From an unidentified bacterial endosymbiont (GTDB lineage: Bacteria; Pseudomonadota; Gammaproteobacteria; Enterobacterales; Enterobacteriaceae), in the NCBI RefSeq assembly GCF_918797525.1, contig NZ_OU963893.1, forward strand, positions 1,922,001-1,986,000: a stretch of 64,000 nucleotides of DNA, written 5' to 3'. The position numbers and the translations under genes were made by a program. Every line of letters starts with the position of its first letter. Position 1 is the first letter of the stretch. The notes beneath the pieces were generated by a model. That model was not told where the DNA came from, searched no databases, and was given only the letters and a program-made list of their open reading frames with translations. Positions 34,856-45,286 of this stretch are shown in pieces.

Positions 34856-34935
34856 ATGCTAATATTTACTGCCGATAACGGTTATCCTTTGGAAAAACTC
34901 TACCGCAGTGGCCAGTTTTTGTTGACCACTACAGT

Positions 34936-34995
34936 ATGGCGCCGATTGATGAATTTGCCGATCTTTACTTGTGTGATGGAATAAAAAATGAATGA
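34936..34995 (+). pseudogene. ycdX: ycdX C-terminal scar
   Basis: The frame ATG 34936 to TGA 34993 encodes MAPIDEFADLYLCDG..., whose first ten residues correspond to the C-terminal end of the E. coli PHP-family phosphatase YcdX (MAPIAEFADL). Upstream there is no further YcdX sequence, so about 235 residues are deleted. It overlaps the start of ycdY. Confidence 0.6.
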
Positions 34996-35542
34996 ATTTT
35001 CAATCATCTGCCGTGTGCTGGGTACGCTCTATTATCGCCAGCCGCAGGATCCGTTGCTGGTTCCGCTGTTCACCTTAATTCGTGAAGGGAAACTGGCGCA
35101 GAACTGGCCGCTGGAACAGGATGATTTGCTTGAGCGTCTGCAAAAAAGCTGCGATATGCAGCAGATTTCTACGGATTACAATGCACTGTTCGTCGGCGAG
35201 GAGTGTCGCGTCTCGCCATACCGCTCGGCCTGGCAGGAAGGGGCAACGGAAGCGGAAGTGCGTACGTTTTTGTCTGAGCGCGGTATGCCGCTCACCGATA
35301 CGCCAGCCGATCACCTCGGTACGCTGCTGCTGGCCGCCTCGTGGATTGAAGACAATGCAGGGGAGGGGGAAAATGAAGCCATCGAAACGCTTTTTGAAGA
35401 GTACCTGCTGCCATGGTGCGCTACTTTCCTCGGTAAAGTTGAGGCGCATGCGACGTCACCCTTCTGGAGAACGCTGGCTCCCTTGACCCGTGATGCGATC
35501 GCCGCCATGTGGGATGAATTAGAAGAAGAGAATAAAGAGTGA
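34988..35542 (+). CDS. ycdY: YcdY, TorD-family chaperone
   Basis: A 184-residue all-helical TorD/DmsD-family protein (MNEFSIICRVLGTLYYRQPQDPLL, PYRSAWQEGATEAEVRTFL). In E. coli YcdY is described as assisting the zinc phosphatase YcdX and affecting swarming. Here the partner gene directly upstream is reduced to a scar, so the chaperone either serves another client or is itself decaying; the frame is intact. The start has a weak Shine-Dalgarno because the normal upstream gene end has been rearranged. Confidence 0.9.
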   Translation: MNEFSIICRVLGTLYYRQPQDPLLVPLFTLIREGKLAQNWPLEQDDLLERLQKSCDMQQISTDYNALFVGEECRVSPYRSAWQEGATEAEVRTFLSERGMPLTDTPADHLGTLLLAASWIEDNAGEGENEAIETLFEEYLLPWCATFLGKVEAHATSPFWRTLAPLTRDAIAAMWDELEEENKE

Positions 35543-35638
35543 TTAGCATCACATAAATTCTGCAACGATGAGCTATAACTTGCATATAACATGCTCACGA
35601 TCGCATTTTTATGGCGCACTTCTGCTAAGATGCGCGCC

Positions 35639-36120
35639 ATGAACATATTAGTTTGTATTGCGCTTACAACAGGCATTCTCTCCGGGCTTTGGGGATGGGT
35701 GGCGGTATCTCTGGGTTTGCTTAGCTGGGCTGGCTTTCTTGGTTGTACGGCTTATTTCGCCTGCCCACAGGGCGGAATTAAAGGGGGGGTTATCTCTGGC
35801 TGCACGCTGATGAGCGGCGTTATCTGGGCGCTGATCATTATGAAGGGTAGCGCTCTTGCCCCGCATCTGGAGATCCTCGGCTATGCGATGACGGGCGTGG
35901 TGGCATTTTTAATGTGCATTCAGGCAAAGCATATCCTGCTGTCGTTCGTACCCGGAACATTTATGGGCGCATGCGCGACCTTCGCAGGAGAGGGGGACTG
36001 GAAGCTGGTCGTCCCTCCCTGGCGCTGGGGTTAGTGTTTGGCTTTGCCATGAAGAACAGCGGCCTGTGGCTGGCGGCGCGGCGGGAAAAGATGCAAAACA
36101 TCACTGCGGTGAGTGAATAA
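35639..36120 (+). pseudogene. ycdZ: ycdZ, frameshifted DUF1097 membrane protein
   Basis: An inner-membrane DUF1097 protein, four to five helices, about 160 residues when intact (MNILVCIALTTGILSGLWGW, ACPQGGIKGG, SFVPGTFMGACATFAGEGDWKLV). After GDWKLVVP the frame ends at 36034 as PWRWG, while the expected continuation SLALGLVFGFAMKNSGLWLAARR is found in another frame up to 36120. One base is missing in the CCCTCCC run near 36015-36021. Either a real mutation or a sequencing error in a homopolymer-like run. The product would lose its last helix. Confidence 0.85.
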
Positions 36121-36151
36121 AAAGGCGAGGGAACGATCTCGCCTTTTTTAT
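36121..36151 (+). terminator. ycdZ terminator
   Basis: Stem AAAGGCGAG / CTCGCCTTT with an 8-base loop, then a T run. Confidence 0.93.
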
Positions 36152-36564
36152 GCGCTTCCACTCAGGTATCAGGAGGCACCGACATTTCGCAGTATTTTAT
36201 AAGGATCGGATCCGGGCTTTGGCCTCCCTGAGCGTTTCAGGGGATTAACGCCCGGGGTTATCGTTTGCCGATGACATAGCTTGCGAGCTTTTGCGCGAAA
36301 TAACGCTCACCGCTGAAAATATCCTGTAGGCCCTCCACCCGCTGATGTTCTTCTCCAGTGACATAATATCGCAGCAATGGTCTGGCCCGGGTGAAGCCTT
36401 TTGATCATTCCTAAAATCAATGAGTTGAACGGGGTGGCGACAATCGTACATTGTTACTATGATGTTAATAGGTGCTGAGCAAAATACGCGTTCTGTAGCC
36501 TGATGTGGCGTTTGCCGTAATGGAGCCTTTACCCCTCAAGGACGATTTTCATTGAGGAGTACTT
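36152..36564. other. Region replacing the curli locus
   Basis: 413 bases between ycdZ and ymdA, the place where E. coli has csgGFED and csgBAC. Only a csgD fragment (36258-36375, minus) is recognisable. No csgA/csgB repeat motif was found. ATTGAGGAG (36552-36560) is the ymdA Shine-Dalgarno. Confidence 0.7.
36258..36375 (-). pseudogene. csgD: csgD relic (curli regulator)
   Basis: The minus-strand frame ending at TAA 36258 reads EEHQRVEGLQDIF then SGERYFAQKLASYVI, lining up with E. coli CsgD EDQERVVNGLQGVL-RGECYFTQKLASYLI, the segment between receiver and LuxR domain. About 38 of 216 codons remain; receiver and helix-turn-helix are gone. Orientation and position match csgD in E. coli. Confidence 0.8.
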
Positions 36565-36888
36565 ATGGTGACCAAATTTTTTACTCAGCTCGTTACAGGC
36601 CTTGGCCTGATTCTCTCTGCTTCTGTGACGCCAGCCTTTTCAGCGACGGTTGCTGACGGTGGCGTGATCCATTTTCGTGGCGCCATTGTCGCCGATCCCT
36701 GTGAGATAACACCGCAACAGCGACAGCTTGCGATGTCATGTCCTGAAAATAACCGGATGCAAACCCGGATGGTCAGCTATGAGGACGCCCTTAACGGTAA
36801 GATAAGCAACGCCAGCCTTGCCACTATGAATATGTCATGGCTCAACCCTGAAAAAACGCTCGCGATTGTAAAAATTGAGTATCGCTAA
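36565..36888 (+). CDS. ymdA: YmdA, small exported protein
   Basis: 107 residues with a signal peptide (TGLGLILSASVTPAFSA) and a mature part starting TVADGGVIHFRGAIVADPCEI, which looks like the first strands of a type 1 pilin-like domain with two cysteines (ADPCEIT, AMSCPEN). Too short to be a full pilin. In E. coli ymdA follows csgBAC; here it is the first gene after the curli deletion. Function unknown. GAGGAG precedes the ATG. Confidence 0.88.
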   Translation: MVTKFFTQLVTGLGLILSASVTPAFSATVADGGVIHFRGAIVADPCEITPQQRQLAMSCPENNRMQTRMVSYEDALNGKISNASLATMNMSWLNPEKTLAIVKIEYR

Positions 36889-36894
36889 GCGTCT

Positions 36895-36918
36895 CTCTTG
36901 CGCCGATCGGCGCAAGAG
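36895..36918 (+). terminator. ymdA terminator
   Basis: Stem CTCTTGCGCCG / CGGCGCAAGAG with a 2-base AT centre, followed by GTTTTG. Confidence 0.85.
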
Positions 36919-36994
36919 GTTTTGCCGCGATAGTTTTTTCTCAGGACCTCCTCTGCGATACACTGGAGTAAAAGGCGGGTAGCAGAGGGTATTT

Positions 36995-37537
36995 ATGAGA
37001 CCGCAAATTGAGGTTATTCACGGCGATATCACGACGCAGCACGTCGACGTGATCGTCAATGCAGCAAATTCATCGCTCATGGGCGGCGGGGGCGTGGATG
37101 GGGCTATCCATCGCGCTGCAGGGCCGCAGTTGTTAGAGGCCTGCAAAGCGGTGCGCCAGCAACAGGGGGAATGCCCGCCCGGGCATGCCGTTATCACCCT
37201 CGCGGGCGAACTGCCGGCAAAAGCGGTGATACATGCCGTGGGGCCGGTATGGCACGGAGGCGAGCAGCACGAGGCCCGCCTGCTGGAAGACGCATACCGT
37301 AACTGTCTGCGTCTTGCCGCTGATAATGGCTACCAAACGATGGGCTTCCCGGCCATTAGCACGGGCGCGTACGGCTATCCTAAAGCCGCTGCGGCGGCAA
37401 TCGCCGTTGATACCGTGTATCGCTATCTGTCCCTCAAGCCACTGCCGGAGAAGGTATTTTTTGTCTGCTTTGAGGAAGAGACGGCGCAGCTTTATCTGCG
37501 CTTGTTAACCCAGCGCAGGCAAGAGTTAGAGTCCTGA
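36995..37537 (+). CDS. ymdB: O-acetyl-ADP-ribose deacetylase YmdB (macro domain)
   Basis: A single macro domain of 180 residues. ADP-ribose binding motifs are [25 protein letters not shown] (about 19-44) and the loop [13 protein letters not shown] (about 119-131). It hydrolyses O-acetyl-ADP-ribose and, in E. coli, inhibits RNase III and affects biofilm. In E. coli clsC follows immediately; here a terminator and the convergent opgC follow instead. Confidence 0.95.
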   Translation: MRPQIEVIHGDITTQHVDVIVNAANSSLMGGGGVDGAIHRAAGPQLLEACKAVRQQQGECPPGHAVITLAGELPAKAVIHAVGPVWHGGEQHEARLLEDAYRNCLRLAADNGYQTMGFPAISTGAYGYPKAAAAAIAVDTVYRYLSLKPLPEKVFFVCFEEETAQLYLRLLTQRRQELES

Positions 37538-37540
37538 AAT

Positions 37541-37570
37541 GCACAGCGGCGCACCGGGGGGCCGCTGTGC
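37541..37570. terminator. Bidirectional hairpin between ymdB and opgC
   Basis: Stem GCACAGCGGC / GCCGCTGTGC with a G/C-rich loop, placed between convergent stops. Confidence 0.75.
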
Positions 37571-37572
37571 TA

Positions 37573-38709
37573 TCAGGCTTTGGTTTGCGGTTTTCCCGAG
37601 AAGAGGAATCGCAGTAAGGGGATGCGCAGATGGATCTCGTAAAGCACCACCGCAATGCCAATCACAAAGACCAACCCGGTGAAGAAACCCAGCGTGTTTG
37701 AGGCGATATGCGGCGTAATATAGGCCCCGAAGAACAGCGTCAGCGGATGGTGAACAAGATAGATAAACAGCGATGCGTTGACGAAATAGGTGACCCGGCT
37801 GGATTTAAAATTCAGCAGACGGTGGCCTGCCGCAAACACCACATTGACCATCCACAGGCCGAGCAGCATGGTAATCACGCTCTCCGTTTCGTACATCCAG
37901 CCATCGCCGCTGCCGTAGCGTTGATTCAACAGATAGGCCACGAAAGCCACTGCCGCACCGAACATGTACCAGGGGGAGGGCGTCGTAAACAACGCTTTCA
38001 GCTTCGGATAGATAAAGGCCAGCGCGCCGATTAAAAAGAAGGGGATGTAATACAGCGTTTGCATCACCACGAAATTGAACAACCCATCGCTCAGTATGGG
38101 CGGATAAACAATAAACAAGGTCCGTCTTATGGCCGCCCAGGCGATACCCAGCAATAAAAAGAGTAACGACAGTTTACCCAGAGTAACGTTAGCAAAGAAA
38201 GCGTCGGCGCCATCGCTCAAGTGGCGGCGCAGGCGGCTGAAAATGAGCACACTCACCGTCGTAAGCACCACCAGCACCAGCAGGAACCAGAGATGGGACA
38301 CCAGCTCCCAGACCAGGGTGTTATATTTTTCGTATGGCGAAAGCGTAGGCCAGATCTGCGTTTTACCTTTAACGTACTGTAACATCATGAACTGAGGCAG
38401 CGTCAGCAGTGGAATGGCGGTGAGCATTGGAATACCGACGCGCTCCACGCGCACTTTCCACCAGCGCTTTATCGGATAGCGCAAAAACAGCATATATGAG
38501 AAATAACCTGAAATGACAAAAAATACCTGCATACGGAAGGCGTGTATAAAGTCATTAAAGAGGGTGAGCCACCATGAGGGCATTTGGCTGTTTACGTGCC
38601 AGGTATGGCTGGAGTAGATCAATGAAATGTGAAAGGGGATCCCTAATAGCATCAGCCATGCCCGGATCGAGTCGAGGAAGTATTCACGTTGTACAGGTGT
38701 TGTGCTCAT
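37573..38709 (-). CDS. opgC: OpgC, periplasmic glucan succinyltransferase
   Basis: 378 residues with about ten membrane helices, acyltransferase-3 family ([24 protein letters not shown] with the conserved catalytic-region His, then [18 protein letters not shown]). It adds succinyl groups to osmoregulated periplasmic glucans made by OpgGH. It is divergent from opgGH with a 255-base gap, as in E. coli. It is the nearest gene to ymdB because clsC is absent. Confidence 0.95.
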   Translation of the reverse strand: MSTTPVQREYFLDSIRAWLMLLGIPFHISLIYSSHTWHVNSQMPSWWLTLFNDFIHAFRMQVFFVISGYFSYMLFLRYPIKRWWKVRVERVGIPMLTAIPLLTLPQFMMLQYVKGKTQIWPTLSPYEKYNTLVWELVSHLWFLLVLVVLTTVSVLIFSRLRRHLSDGADAFFANVTLGKLSLLFLLLGIAWAAIRRTLFIVYPPILSDGLFNFVVMQTLYYIPFFLIGALAFIYPKLKALFTTPSPWYMFGAAVAFVAYLLNQRYGSGDGWMYETESVITMLLGLWMVNVVFAAGHRLLNFKSSRVTYFVNASLFIYLVHHPLTLFFGAYITPHIASNTLGFFTGLVFVIGIAVVLYEIHLRIPLLRFLFSGKPQTKA

Positions 38710-38964
38710 ATAGCTTTGTGCATTCTCAGACTTTTCGCCTTATCCCTAAGGCTCAATGTGGTTACATTCGAAGCCAACCCTACACCAAGACCGACACCCT
38801 GTCTCCAGGATAAGCACGCAAAGTGAAAAGCGGGTTCTTTCATTTGTTTAATCCCTGAGCCAGCGAGCTGAACAAAGCAGTGATAATGTTGTCGGATTGC
38901 CTGAGTTTCCATTAAAATGGATCGGATCGATATAAGCACACAAAGGGGGAAGTGCTTACTTATT

Positions 38965-40518
38965 ATGAAACATAAACAACAAATGATGAAAATGCGTTGG
39001 TTGGGTGTTGCAGTGGTGTTGTCCCTGTATACCTCAGCGGCACTGGCCTTTACCATCGACGATGTCGCAAAACAGGCAAAATCGATGGCAGGCAAGAGCT
39101 ATGAAGCGCCGAAAAGTAACCTGCCCTCCGTCTTTCGCGACATGAAGTACGCGGACTATCAGCAGATCCAGTTTAATCATGACAAAGCCTACTGGAACAA
39201 AATTAAAACCCCGTTCAAGCTTGAGTTTTATCATCAGGGTATGTATTTCGACACGCCTGTTGCTATCAATGAAGTGACGGCGACCGCAGTACATAAAATT
39301 AAGTACAGCCCGGATTATTTCAATTTTGGCAACGTGCAGCATGACAAAGACACAGTTAAAGACCTGGGCTTCGCTGGCTTTAAGGTGCTTTACCCGATCA
39401 ACAGCAAAGATAAAAACGACGAAATTGTCAGCATGCTCGGCGCCAGCTACTTCCGCGTGATTGGCGCGGGGCAGGTATACGGGCTTTCGGCCCGTGGCCT
39501 GGCCATTGATACCGCGCTGCCTTCAGGGGAAGAATTCCCACGTTTTCGTGAATTCTGGATTGAGCGTCCAAAACCTGCGGACAAACGGCTGACGATTTAC
39601 GCACTGTTGGATTCCCCACGCGCGACAGGGGCATACCGCTTCGTGATTATGCCAGGGCGTGACTCGATTGTTGACGTGCAGTCCAAAGTTTACCTGCGTG
39701 ATAAAGTGGGCAAATTGGGCGTTGCGCCGCTGACCAGCATGTTCCTGTTTGGGCCTAACCAGCCGTCGCCGGCGACGAATTTCCGTCCTCAACTGCATGA
39801 TTCCAACGGTCTTTCTATTCATGCTGGTAATGGTGAATGGATCTGGCGTCCGCTGAACAACCCGAAACACCTGGCGGTGAGCAGCTTTGCGATGGAAAAC
39901 CCACAAGGTTTTGGTCTGCTGCAACGCGGCCGTCAGTTCTCTCGCTTTGAAGACCTGGACGACCGCTACGACTTGCGTCCAAGCGCTTGGGTAACACCAA
40001 AAGGCGACTGGGGTAAAGGCAAGGTCGAACTGGTTGAAATTCCAACCAACGACGAAACCAACGATAACATCGTGGCTTACTGGACGCCGGATCAACTCCC
40101 GGAAGCCGGTAAAGAGATGAACTTCAAGTACACCATTACCTTTAGTCGTGATGAAGATAAGCTGCATGCGTCGGATAACGCCTATGTCATGCAGACCCGC
40201 CGCTCTACGGGGGATGTGAAGCAGTCTAACCTTATCCGTCAGCCTGACGGTACCGTGGCATTTGTGGTGGACTTCACGGGCCAGGAGATGAAAACACTCT
40301 CTCCAGATACAGCAGTGGTCGCCCAGGCCAGCATCGGTGATAACGGTGAAATCGTTGAGAATTCCGTACGTTACAATCCGGTAACCAAAGGGTGGCGCAT
40401 GACTCTGCGCGTGAAAGTGAAAGATCCAAAACAGACCACCGAAATGCGTGCTGCGCTGGTTAGCAACGATCAGCCGCTGAGTGAAACCTGGAGCTATCAG
40501 CTACCTGCCAATGAATAA
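38965..40518 (+). CDS. opgG: OpgG, periplasmic glucan biosynthesis protein
   Basis: 517 residues from ATG 38965, which includes MKHKQQ before the MMKMRW used in E. coli (511 residues); neither start has a strong Shine-Dalgarno. The signal peptide [19 protein letters not shown] precedes a beta-rich MdoG domain ([49 protein letters not shown]). OpgG acts in the periplasm on the beta-glucan backbone, with OpgH. Cotranscribed with opgH, overlapping it by 8 bases. Confidence 0.95.
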   Translation: MKHKQQMMKMRWLGVAVVLSLYTSAALAFTIDDVAKQAKSMAGKSYEAPKSNLPSVFRDMKYADYQQIQFNHDKAYWNKIKTPFKLEFYHQGMYFDTPVAINEVTATAVHKIKYSPDYFNFGNVQHDKDTVKDLGFAGFKVLYPINSKDKNDEIVSMLGASYFRVIGAGQVYGLSARGLAIDTALPSGEEFPRFREFWIERPKPADKRLTIYALLDSPRATGAYRFVIMPGRDSIVDVQSKVYLRDKVGKLGVAPLTSMFLFGPNQPSPATNFRPQLHDSNGLSIHAGNGEWIWRPLNNPKHLAVSSFAMENPQGFGLLQRGRQFSRFEDLDDRYDLRPSAWVTPKGDWGKGKVELVEIPTNDETNDNIVAYWTPDQLPEAGKEMNFKYTITFSRDEDKLHASDNAYVMQTRRSTGDVKQSNLIRQPDGTVAFVVDFTGQEMKTLSPDTAVVAQASIGDNGEIVENSVRYNPVTKGWRMTLRVKVKDPKQTTEMRAALVSNDQPLSETWSYQLPANE

Positions 40519-43039
40519 TACATCTGAATATATCGATGCCCTGCCGCTGACGGATAGTGAGAAAGCGGCACTGCTAAAGAGCGACATTCGCGCCGTGCAA
40601 ACGGCGCTGGATGGTGAGCATCATCAGTTTACCCGTGATGATGACACCCCGCTGGGGTCAGTAAAGGCGCGTCTGGAGCAGGCATGGCCAGCGTCGCTGG
40701 CAGAAGGGCAGTTGATCAAAGACGACGAAGGACGCGACCAGCTCCAGGCGATGCCGAAGGCGACACGTTCCTCCATGTTCCCCGATCCGTGGCGTACCAA
40801 CCCGGTCGGCCGTTTCTGGGATCGCTTGCGTGGGCGCGACGTTACCCCGCGCTACCTGTCGCGTTTGACTAAAGAAGAGCAGGCCTCCGAGCAGAAATGG
40901 CGTACCGTGGGAACCCTGCGTCGCTACACGCTGCTGCTGCTAACGCTGGCGCAAACGGTGGTCGCGACCTGGTATATGAAAACCATTCTGCCATACCAGG
41001 GCTGGGCGCTGATCAACCCGTTTGACATGGTGGGCCAGGATATCTGGGTATCCTTCATGCAGTTGCTGCCTTATATCCTGCAAAGCGGCATTCTTCTGCT
41101 GTTTGCCGTTCTCTTCTGCTGGGTATCTGCCGGTTTCTGGACGGCGCTGATGGGCTTCCTGCAACTGCTGATGGGGCGAGACAAATACAGCATTTCAGCG
41201 TCGACGGTCGGGGATGAACCCCTCAATCCCAAGCACCGTACCGCGCTTATTATGCCTATCTGTAATGAAGACGTTGACCGCGTGTTCGCGGGGCTGCGGG
41301 CAACCTGGGAGTCCGTAAAGGCGACCGGCAACGCTGCCCATTTCGACGTTTACATCCTGAGCGACAGTTACAACCCGGATATCTGCGTGGCAGAGCAAAA
41401 AGCCTGGATGGAGCTGATTGCTGAAGTGCAGGGCGAAGGCCAGATTTTCTACCGCCGCCGCCGCCGCCGTGTGAAGCGTAAAAGCGGTAACATTGATGAC
41501 TTCTGCCGTCGCTGGGGGAATCAGTATAGCTACATGGTGGTGCTGGATGCAGACTCCGTGATGAGCGGTGACTGCCTGAGCGGTCTGGTTCGCCTGATGG
41601 AGGCTAACCCGAATGCCGGTATCATTCAGTCCTCGCCAAAAGCTTCTGGTATGGACACCCTCTATGCGCGCTGCCAGCAGTTCGCGACTCGGGTTTATGG
41701 GCCGTTGTTTACTGCCGGTCTGCACTTCTGGCAACTGGGCGAGTCTCACTACTGGGGCCACAACGCCATCATTCGCGTGAAACCGTTCATTGAGCACTGC
41801 GCGCTGGCGCCATTGCCAGGTGAAGGCTCCTTTGCCGGTTCCATTCTGTCCCACGACTTCGTGGAAGCGGCGCTGATGCGTCGCGCAGGGTGGGGCGTCT
41901 GGATTGCCTACGATCTGCCTGGATCGTATGAAGAGCTGCCGCCGAACCTGCTGGATGAGCTTAAGCGTGACCGTCGCTGGTGCCACGGTAACCTGATGAA
42001 CTTCCGCCTGTTCCTGGTGAAAGGGATGCACCCGGTGCACCGTGCGGTATTCCTGACGGGGGTGATGTCCTATCTGTCTGCACCGCTATGGTTCATGTTC
42101 CTGGCACTCTCAACCGCGTTACAGGTGGTACATGCCCTGACGGAACCGCAGTACTTCCTGCAGCCGCGTCAGCTGTTCCCGGTGTGGCCGCAGTGGCGTC
42201 CGGAACTGGCAATCATGCTGTTTGCCTCAACCATGGTGCTGCTGTTCTTACCTAAGCTGCTCAGTATCATTCTTATCTGGTGCAAAGGCTCGAAGGAGTA
42301 CGGCGGATTCTGCCGCGTGACGATCTCTCTGCTGCTGGAGGTATTGTTCTCCGTGCTTTTGGCTCCGGTTCGCATGCTGTTTCACACCGTGTTTGTGGTC
42401 AGCGCCTTCCTGGGATGGGAAGTGGTCTGGAACTCACCACAGCGCGACGATGACTCTACGCCGTGGAGTGAAGCCTTTATGCGCCACGGTTCCCAGCTGT
42501 TGTTGGGCCTGGTGTGGGCCGCTGGCATGGCGTGGCTGGATCTCCGCTTCCTGTTCTGGCTGGCACCTATCGTCTTCTCGCTGATCCTGTCACCGTTTGT
42601 GTCGGTGATCTCAAGCCGCTCGACGATAGGTTTGCGAACCAAGCGCTGGAAGCTGTTCCTGATCCCGGAAGAGTATTCACCGCCGCAGGTACTGGTTGAT
42701 ACGGACAAATACCTTGAGCTTAACCGTCGCCGCTCTTTGAGTGATGGCTTTATTCACGCGGTGTTCAACCCGTCATTCAATGCCCTCGCGACGGCTATGG
42801 CGACTGCGCGTCACCGTGCAAGTCAGGTGCTGGAAATTGCTCGCGATCGTCACGTTGAGCAGGCTTTAAACGAAACGCCGGAAAAACTGAACCGCGACCG
42901 TCGTCTGGTTCTGCTAAGCGATCCGGTCACCCTGTCCCGACTTCACTATCGCGTGTGGTCTGCGCCGGAGAAATACTCTTCGTGGGTGAACTACTATAAG
43001 ACACTTGAGCTTAATCCACTGGCGCTGAAGGCGAAGTAA
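40511..43039 (+). CDS. opgH: OpgH, glucan glucosyltransferase
   Basis: 842 residues from ATG 40511 ([18 protein letters not shown]). An inner-membrane family 2 glycosyltransferase with about eight helices and a cytoplasmic GT domain: [18 protein letters not shown] (about 252), [21 protein letters not shown] (DxD), and [10 protein letters not shown] (the QxxRW-like acceptor motif). It polymerises glucose from UDP-glucose into the OPG backbone and, in E. coli, also links nutrient status to FtsZ through its N-terminus. It follows opgG with an 8-base overlap. Confidence 0.96.
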   Translation: MNNTSEYIDALPLTDSEKAALLKSDIRAVQTALDGEHHQFTRDDDTPLGSVKARLEQAWPASLAEGQLIKDDEGRDQLQAMPKATRSSMFPDPWRTNPVGRFWDRLRGRDVTPRYLSRLTKEEQASEQKWRTVGTLRRYTLLLLTLAQTVVATWYMKTILPYQGWALINPFDMVGQDIWVSFMQLLPYILQSGILLLFAVLFCWVSAGFWTALMGFLQLLMGRDKYSISASTVGDEPLNPKHRTALIMPICNEDVDRVFAGLRATWESVKATGNAAHFDVYILSDSYNPDICVAEQKAWMELIAEVQGEGQIFYRRRRRRVKRKSGNIDDFCRRWGNQYSYMVVLDADSVMSGDCLSGLVRLMEANPNAGIIQSSPKASGMDTLYARCQQFATRVYGPLFTAGLHFWQLGESHYWGHNAIIRVKPFIEHCALAPLPGEGSFAGSILSHDFVEAALMRRAGWGVWIAYDLPGSYEELPPNLLDELKRDRRWCHGNLMNFRLFLVKGMHPVHRAVFLTGVMSYLSAPLWFMFLALSTALQVVHALTEPQYFLQPRQLFPVWPQWRPELAIMLFASTMVLLFLPKLLSIILIWCKGSKEYGGFCRVTISLLLEVLFSVLLAPVRMLFHTVFVVSAFLGWEVVWNSPQRDDDSTPWSEAFMRHGSQLLLGLVWAAGMAWLDLRFLFWLAPIVFSLILSPFVSVISSRSTIGLRTKRWKLFLIPEEYSPPQVLVDTDKYLELNRRRSLSDGFIHAVFNPSFNALATAMATARHRASQVLEIARDRHVEQALNETPEKLNRDRRLVLLSDPVTLSRLHYRVWSAPEKYSSWVNYYKTLELNPLALKAK

Positions 43040-43061
43040 GTCCCAGGACTGGCTATAAATA

Positions 43062-43088
43062 AAATACCGGCGTAATGCCGGTATTTTT
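43062..43088 (+). terminator. opgGH terminator
   Basis: Stem AAATACCGGC / GCCGGTATTT with loop GTAAT, followed by TTAT. Confidence 0.9.
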
Positions 43089-43100
43089 ATGAGGTGAGAA

Positions 43101-43328
43101 ATGAAAATAGTCATCGTGGTGATGATGACACTGCTGCTGAGCGGCTGTGGAAGCATCATCAGTCGCACCATTCCAGGCCAGGGACATGGCAATCAATATT
43201 ATCCTGGCGTTAAATGGGACTTGCGCGATTCGACATGGCGTTACCTGACCGTGCTTGATTTGCCGTTCTCGCTTATTTTCGATACGTTGCTGCTTCCCAT
43301 CGACGCCAGCCATGGCCCCTACGAGTAA
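43101..43328 (+). CDS. yceK: YceK lipoprotein (DUF1375)
   Basis: 75 residues. Lipoprotein signal MKIVIVVMMTLLLSGC with lipidated Cys16, then the DUF1375 core (YYPGVKWDLRDSTW, LDLPFSLIFDTLLLPID). Outer- or inner-membrane lipoprotein of unknown role, in its usual place after opgH. GAGGTGAG precedes the ATG. Confidence 0.92.
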   Translation: MKIVIVVMMTLLLSGCGSIISRTIPGQGHGNQYYPGVKWDLRDSTWRYLTVLDLPFSLIFDTLLLPIDASHGPYE

Positions 43329-43334
43329 GCCGGT

Positions 43335-43724
43335 TTAGCGCTCATCCCACTCATCGGCCGCGGCCCGGCCTTCTTCTGTATCCAGCGGTGGCTCAAGCTG
43401 GAATTCACCCTCATCCCACTCATGCAGGGTATTTTCTTCCAGCCACTCCTGACGCAATTCAATTTCGTCAAACTCGCCGTCGAAAACGGCCTGGGCAGCT
43501 TCGCCGCTCAATAATGGCAAACATTCCCCGGCCTGACTGTCATCAGCAAAGAATTCGGCCTGCCACATGATGTCCCCGTCCTGCAGAACATATTTTTGGA
43601 TATTGAACTGCTGCACATCGGCATCTTGTTCCTCAATGCCGGGATTATCGGCGAGGAAGGCTTCACGAGCAGCATCAATAGCTTCTTCCAGTGTGCTATA
43701 GAATGCATATTCTTTGTCAGACAT
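43335..43724 (-). CDS. msyB: MsyB, acidic cytoplasmic protein
   Basis: 129 residues from ATG 43724 (GAGGAA upstream), extremely rich in Asp/Glu (TLEEAIDAAREAFLADN, ENTLHEWDEGEFQLEPPLD). In E. coli overexpression of MsyB restores growth of sec export mutants; its normal role is not settled. N-terminus MSDKEYAFYS is a few residues longer than the E. coli form. Convergent with yceK. Confidence 0.94.
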   Translation of the reverse strand: MSDKEYAFYSTLEEAIDAAREAFLADNPGIEEQDADVQQFNIQKYVLQDGDIMWQAEFFADDSQAGECLPLLSGEAAQAVFDGEFDEIELRQEWLEENTLHEWDEGEFQLEPPLDTEEGRAAADEWDER

Positions 43725-43927
43725 AATGAGTTCCTCAATGATTAGGTTTATCAAATGTATAGGCGTCTGAATGCGAACTGTCAAAGCGTATGTGTATAGC
43801 AGATTACGTGCTCTGTCTTACAGAGGAAGTCCGAATTGAAAGTTGTGGTATTGCTGATATGCGATCTTGAGTATTCTTTAAGCGTGCAGCCTTATACGTA
43901 TTTGTCGTGTCTTTACATGGTGGCGTA
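43725..43927. other. Intergenic region between mdtG and msyB
   Basis: 203 bases upstream of msyB. AT-rich with no gene or clear operator; presumably the msyB promoter. Confidence 0.4.
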
Positions 43928-45145
43928 TTATTCAGGTGCCCGGCGCAACGTCCTGGATAAACTGAACCACGAGTAGAAAGCATTAAACAGGACCACGCCC
44001 GCCGTAACGATAAAGACGGCGCGAAAGCCGAACGTGGCGGAAATCCCTGCCCCGACCAGCGGCCCGGTCACATTGCCGATATCCCGAAATGACTGGTTAT
44101 AGCTAAAGATACGACCGGCAATCTGGTTGGTAGAGTTATAAACCAGTAAGGTCTGCACCGCGGGTAACAATGCGCCATCCGCTGCGCCTAATAAGAAGCG
44201 CAACAGGCCGAGCTGCCACGGGGCGTGCACCATCGACATGGGGATAAGCAGCAGGACGGAAATAATCAGCGCACATATCAGGATCTTCTCAGGACCCACG
44301 CGATCGCCCAGTTTACCCAGCCTCGGCGCGCTGAGCAGTGCCGCCACGCCGGGTACGGAGGCAATGAGCCCGCTGATAAACGCAATATTACTCACGTTGC
44401 CCGCCAGATCCCGTACATACAAGGTCAGGATAGGGGCAATGGAGCCGGTCGCTACCTGAATAATCAGGGTCGTCACAAACAGGCTCAGCACCAGCTTAGG
44501 ATTTTTCAGCGAGGTGAGCACATCCCTGGCGTTAAGCATCTCTTTTTTGGCAATCGGCGTGAAATTTTCACGGATGCACAGCATCGTGACGATAAAGCAC
44601 AGGAACAACACACTGGCGGTGATGAAAAAGACCGGCCGCAGGCCATAGCAGTCTGCCAGTAACCCACCCGCAAGCGGGCCAAGCAGCGCGCCGCTCACGC
44701 CCCCGGTGGAGAGCGTTCCCAGCGCCCAGCCGCTTTTATGCCGTGGGATCTGCGTGGCAATCAGGGCATTTGCATTCGGGATAAACCCGCCCAGCAGGCC
44801 AAGTAACGCACGCAGGATCAGGAACTGCCAGACGTTCTGCGCCACTCCCATCAGCGCCATGATAATGGCCATTCCCAACGCAGAGCGCAGCAGCATGATT
44901 TTACGCCCCTTACGGTCGGCCAGCCCACCCCAGAAGGGTGATGCAATAGCCGAAAACAGGAAGGTAATGCTGAAAACCAGGCCAGACCACATATTTAGGG
45001 AACTGTGTCCCGTTACGCCCAACTGTTCAACGTAGAGAGGAAGAAAGGGCATGACCAGGCTAAACGCCGCCCCGGTGAGAAAACAGCCAAGCCAGGTAAC
45101 CGTGAGGTTACGCTTCCAGTTTATGGGGACATCTGAGGGTGACAT
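43928..45145 (-). CDS. mdtG: MdtG multidrug efflux MFS transporter
   Basis: 405 residues, 12 helices, MFS drug:H+ antiporter. MFS motif A is [14 protein letters not shown] (between helices 2 and 3); the antiporter motif C region is [20 protein letters not shown] in helix 5. In E. coli it contributes to fosfomycin and deoxycholate tolerance and is activated by MarA/SoxS/Rob. Position between lpxL and msyB as in E. coli. Confidence 0.94.
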   Translation of the reverse strand: MSPSDVPINWKRNLTVTWLGCFLTGAAFSLVMPFLPLYVEQLGVTGHSSLNMWSGLVFSITFLFSAIASPFWGGLADRKGRKIMLLRSALGMAIIMALMGVAQNVWQFLILRALLGLLGGFIPNANALIATQIPRHKSGWALGTLSTGGVSGALLGPLAGGLLADCYGLRPVFFITASVLFLCFIVTMLCIRENFTPIAKKEMLNARDVLTSLKNPKLVLSLFVTTLIIQVATGSIAPILTLYVRDLAGNVSNIAFISGLIASVPGVAALLSAPRLGKLGDRVGPEKILICALIISVLLLIPMSMVHAPWQLGLLRFLLGAADGALLPAVQTLLVYNSTNQIAGRIFSYNQSFRDIGNVTGPLVGAGISATFGFRAVFIVTAGVVLFNAFYSWFSLSRTLRRAPE

Positions 45146-45254
45146 AACAATCCGCGTGACGAGGTGCAGGGCACCATTAACAAGAGAGTAATAAGCCTGC
45201 TAATTATGCGCCAGGGTGATGACTGCTGCAATGCGGGAGAGCTTTTAAAGCTAA

Positions 45255-45283
45255 AACAGCATGCGGCCGGGATGGCCGCATGC
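45255..45283 (-). terminator. lpxL terminator
   Basis: Stem GCATGCGGCC / GGCCGCATGC with a 5-base loop; on the minus strand it is followed by TGTTTTAG. Four bases after the lpxL stop. Confidence 0.88.
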
Positions 45284-45286
45284 GGA

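Noticed and set aside
41450..41480. Run of CGC codons (RRRRRR) in opgH
   Set aside because: The arginine-rich stretch is normal in OpgH ([14 protein letters not shown]) and not a repeat expansion.
43785..43927. Possible small RNA gene in the msyB-mdtG gap
   Set aside because: No terminator-like hairpin with T run and no clear promoter; nothing to support a transcript.
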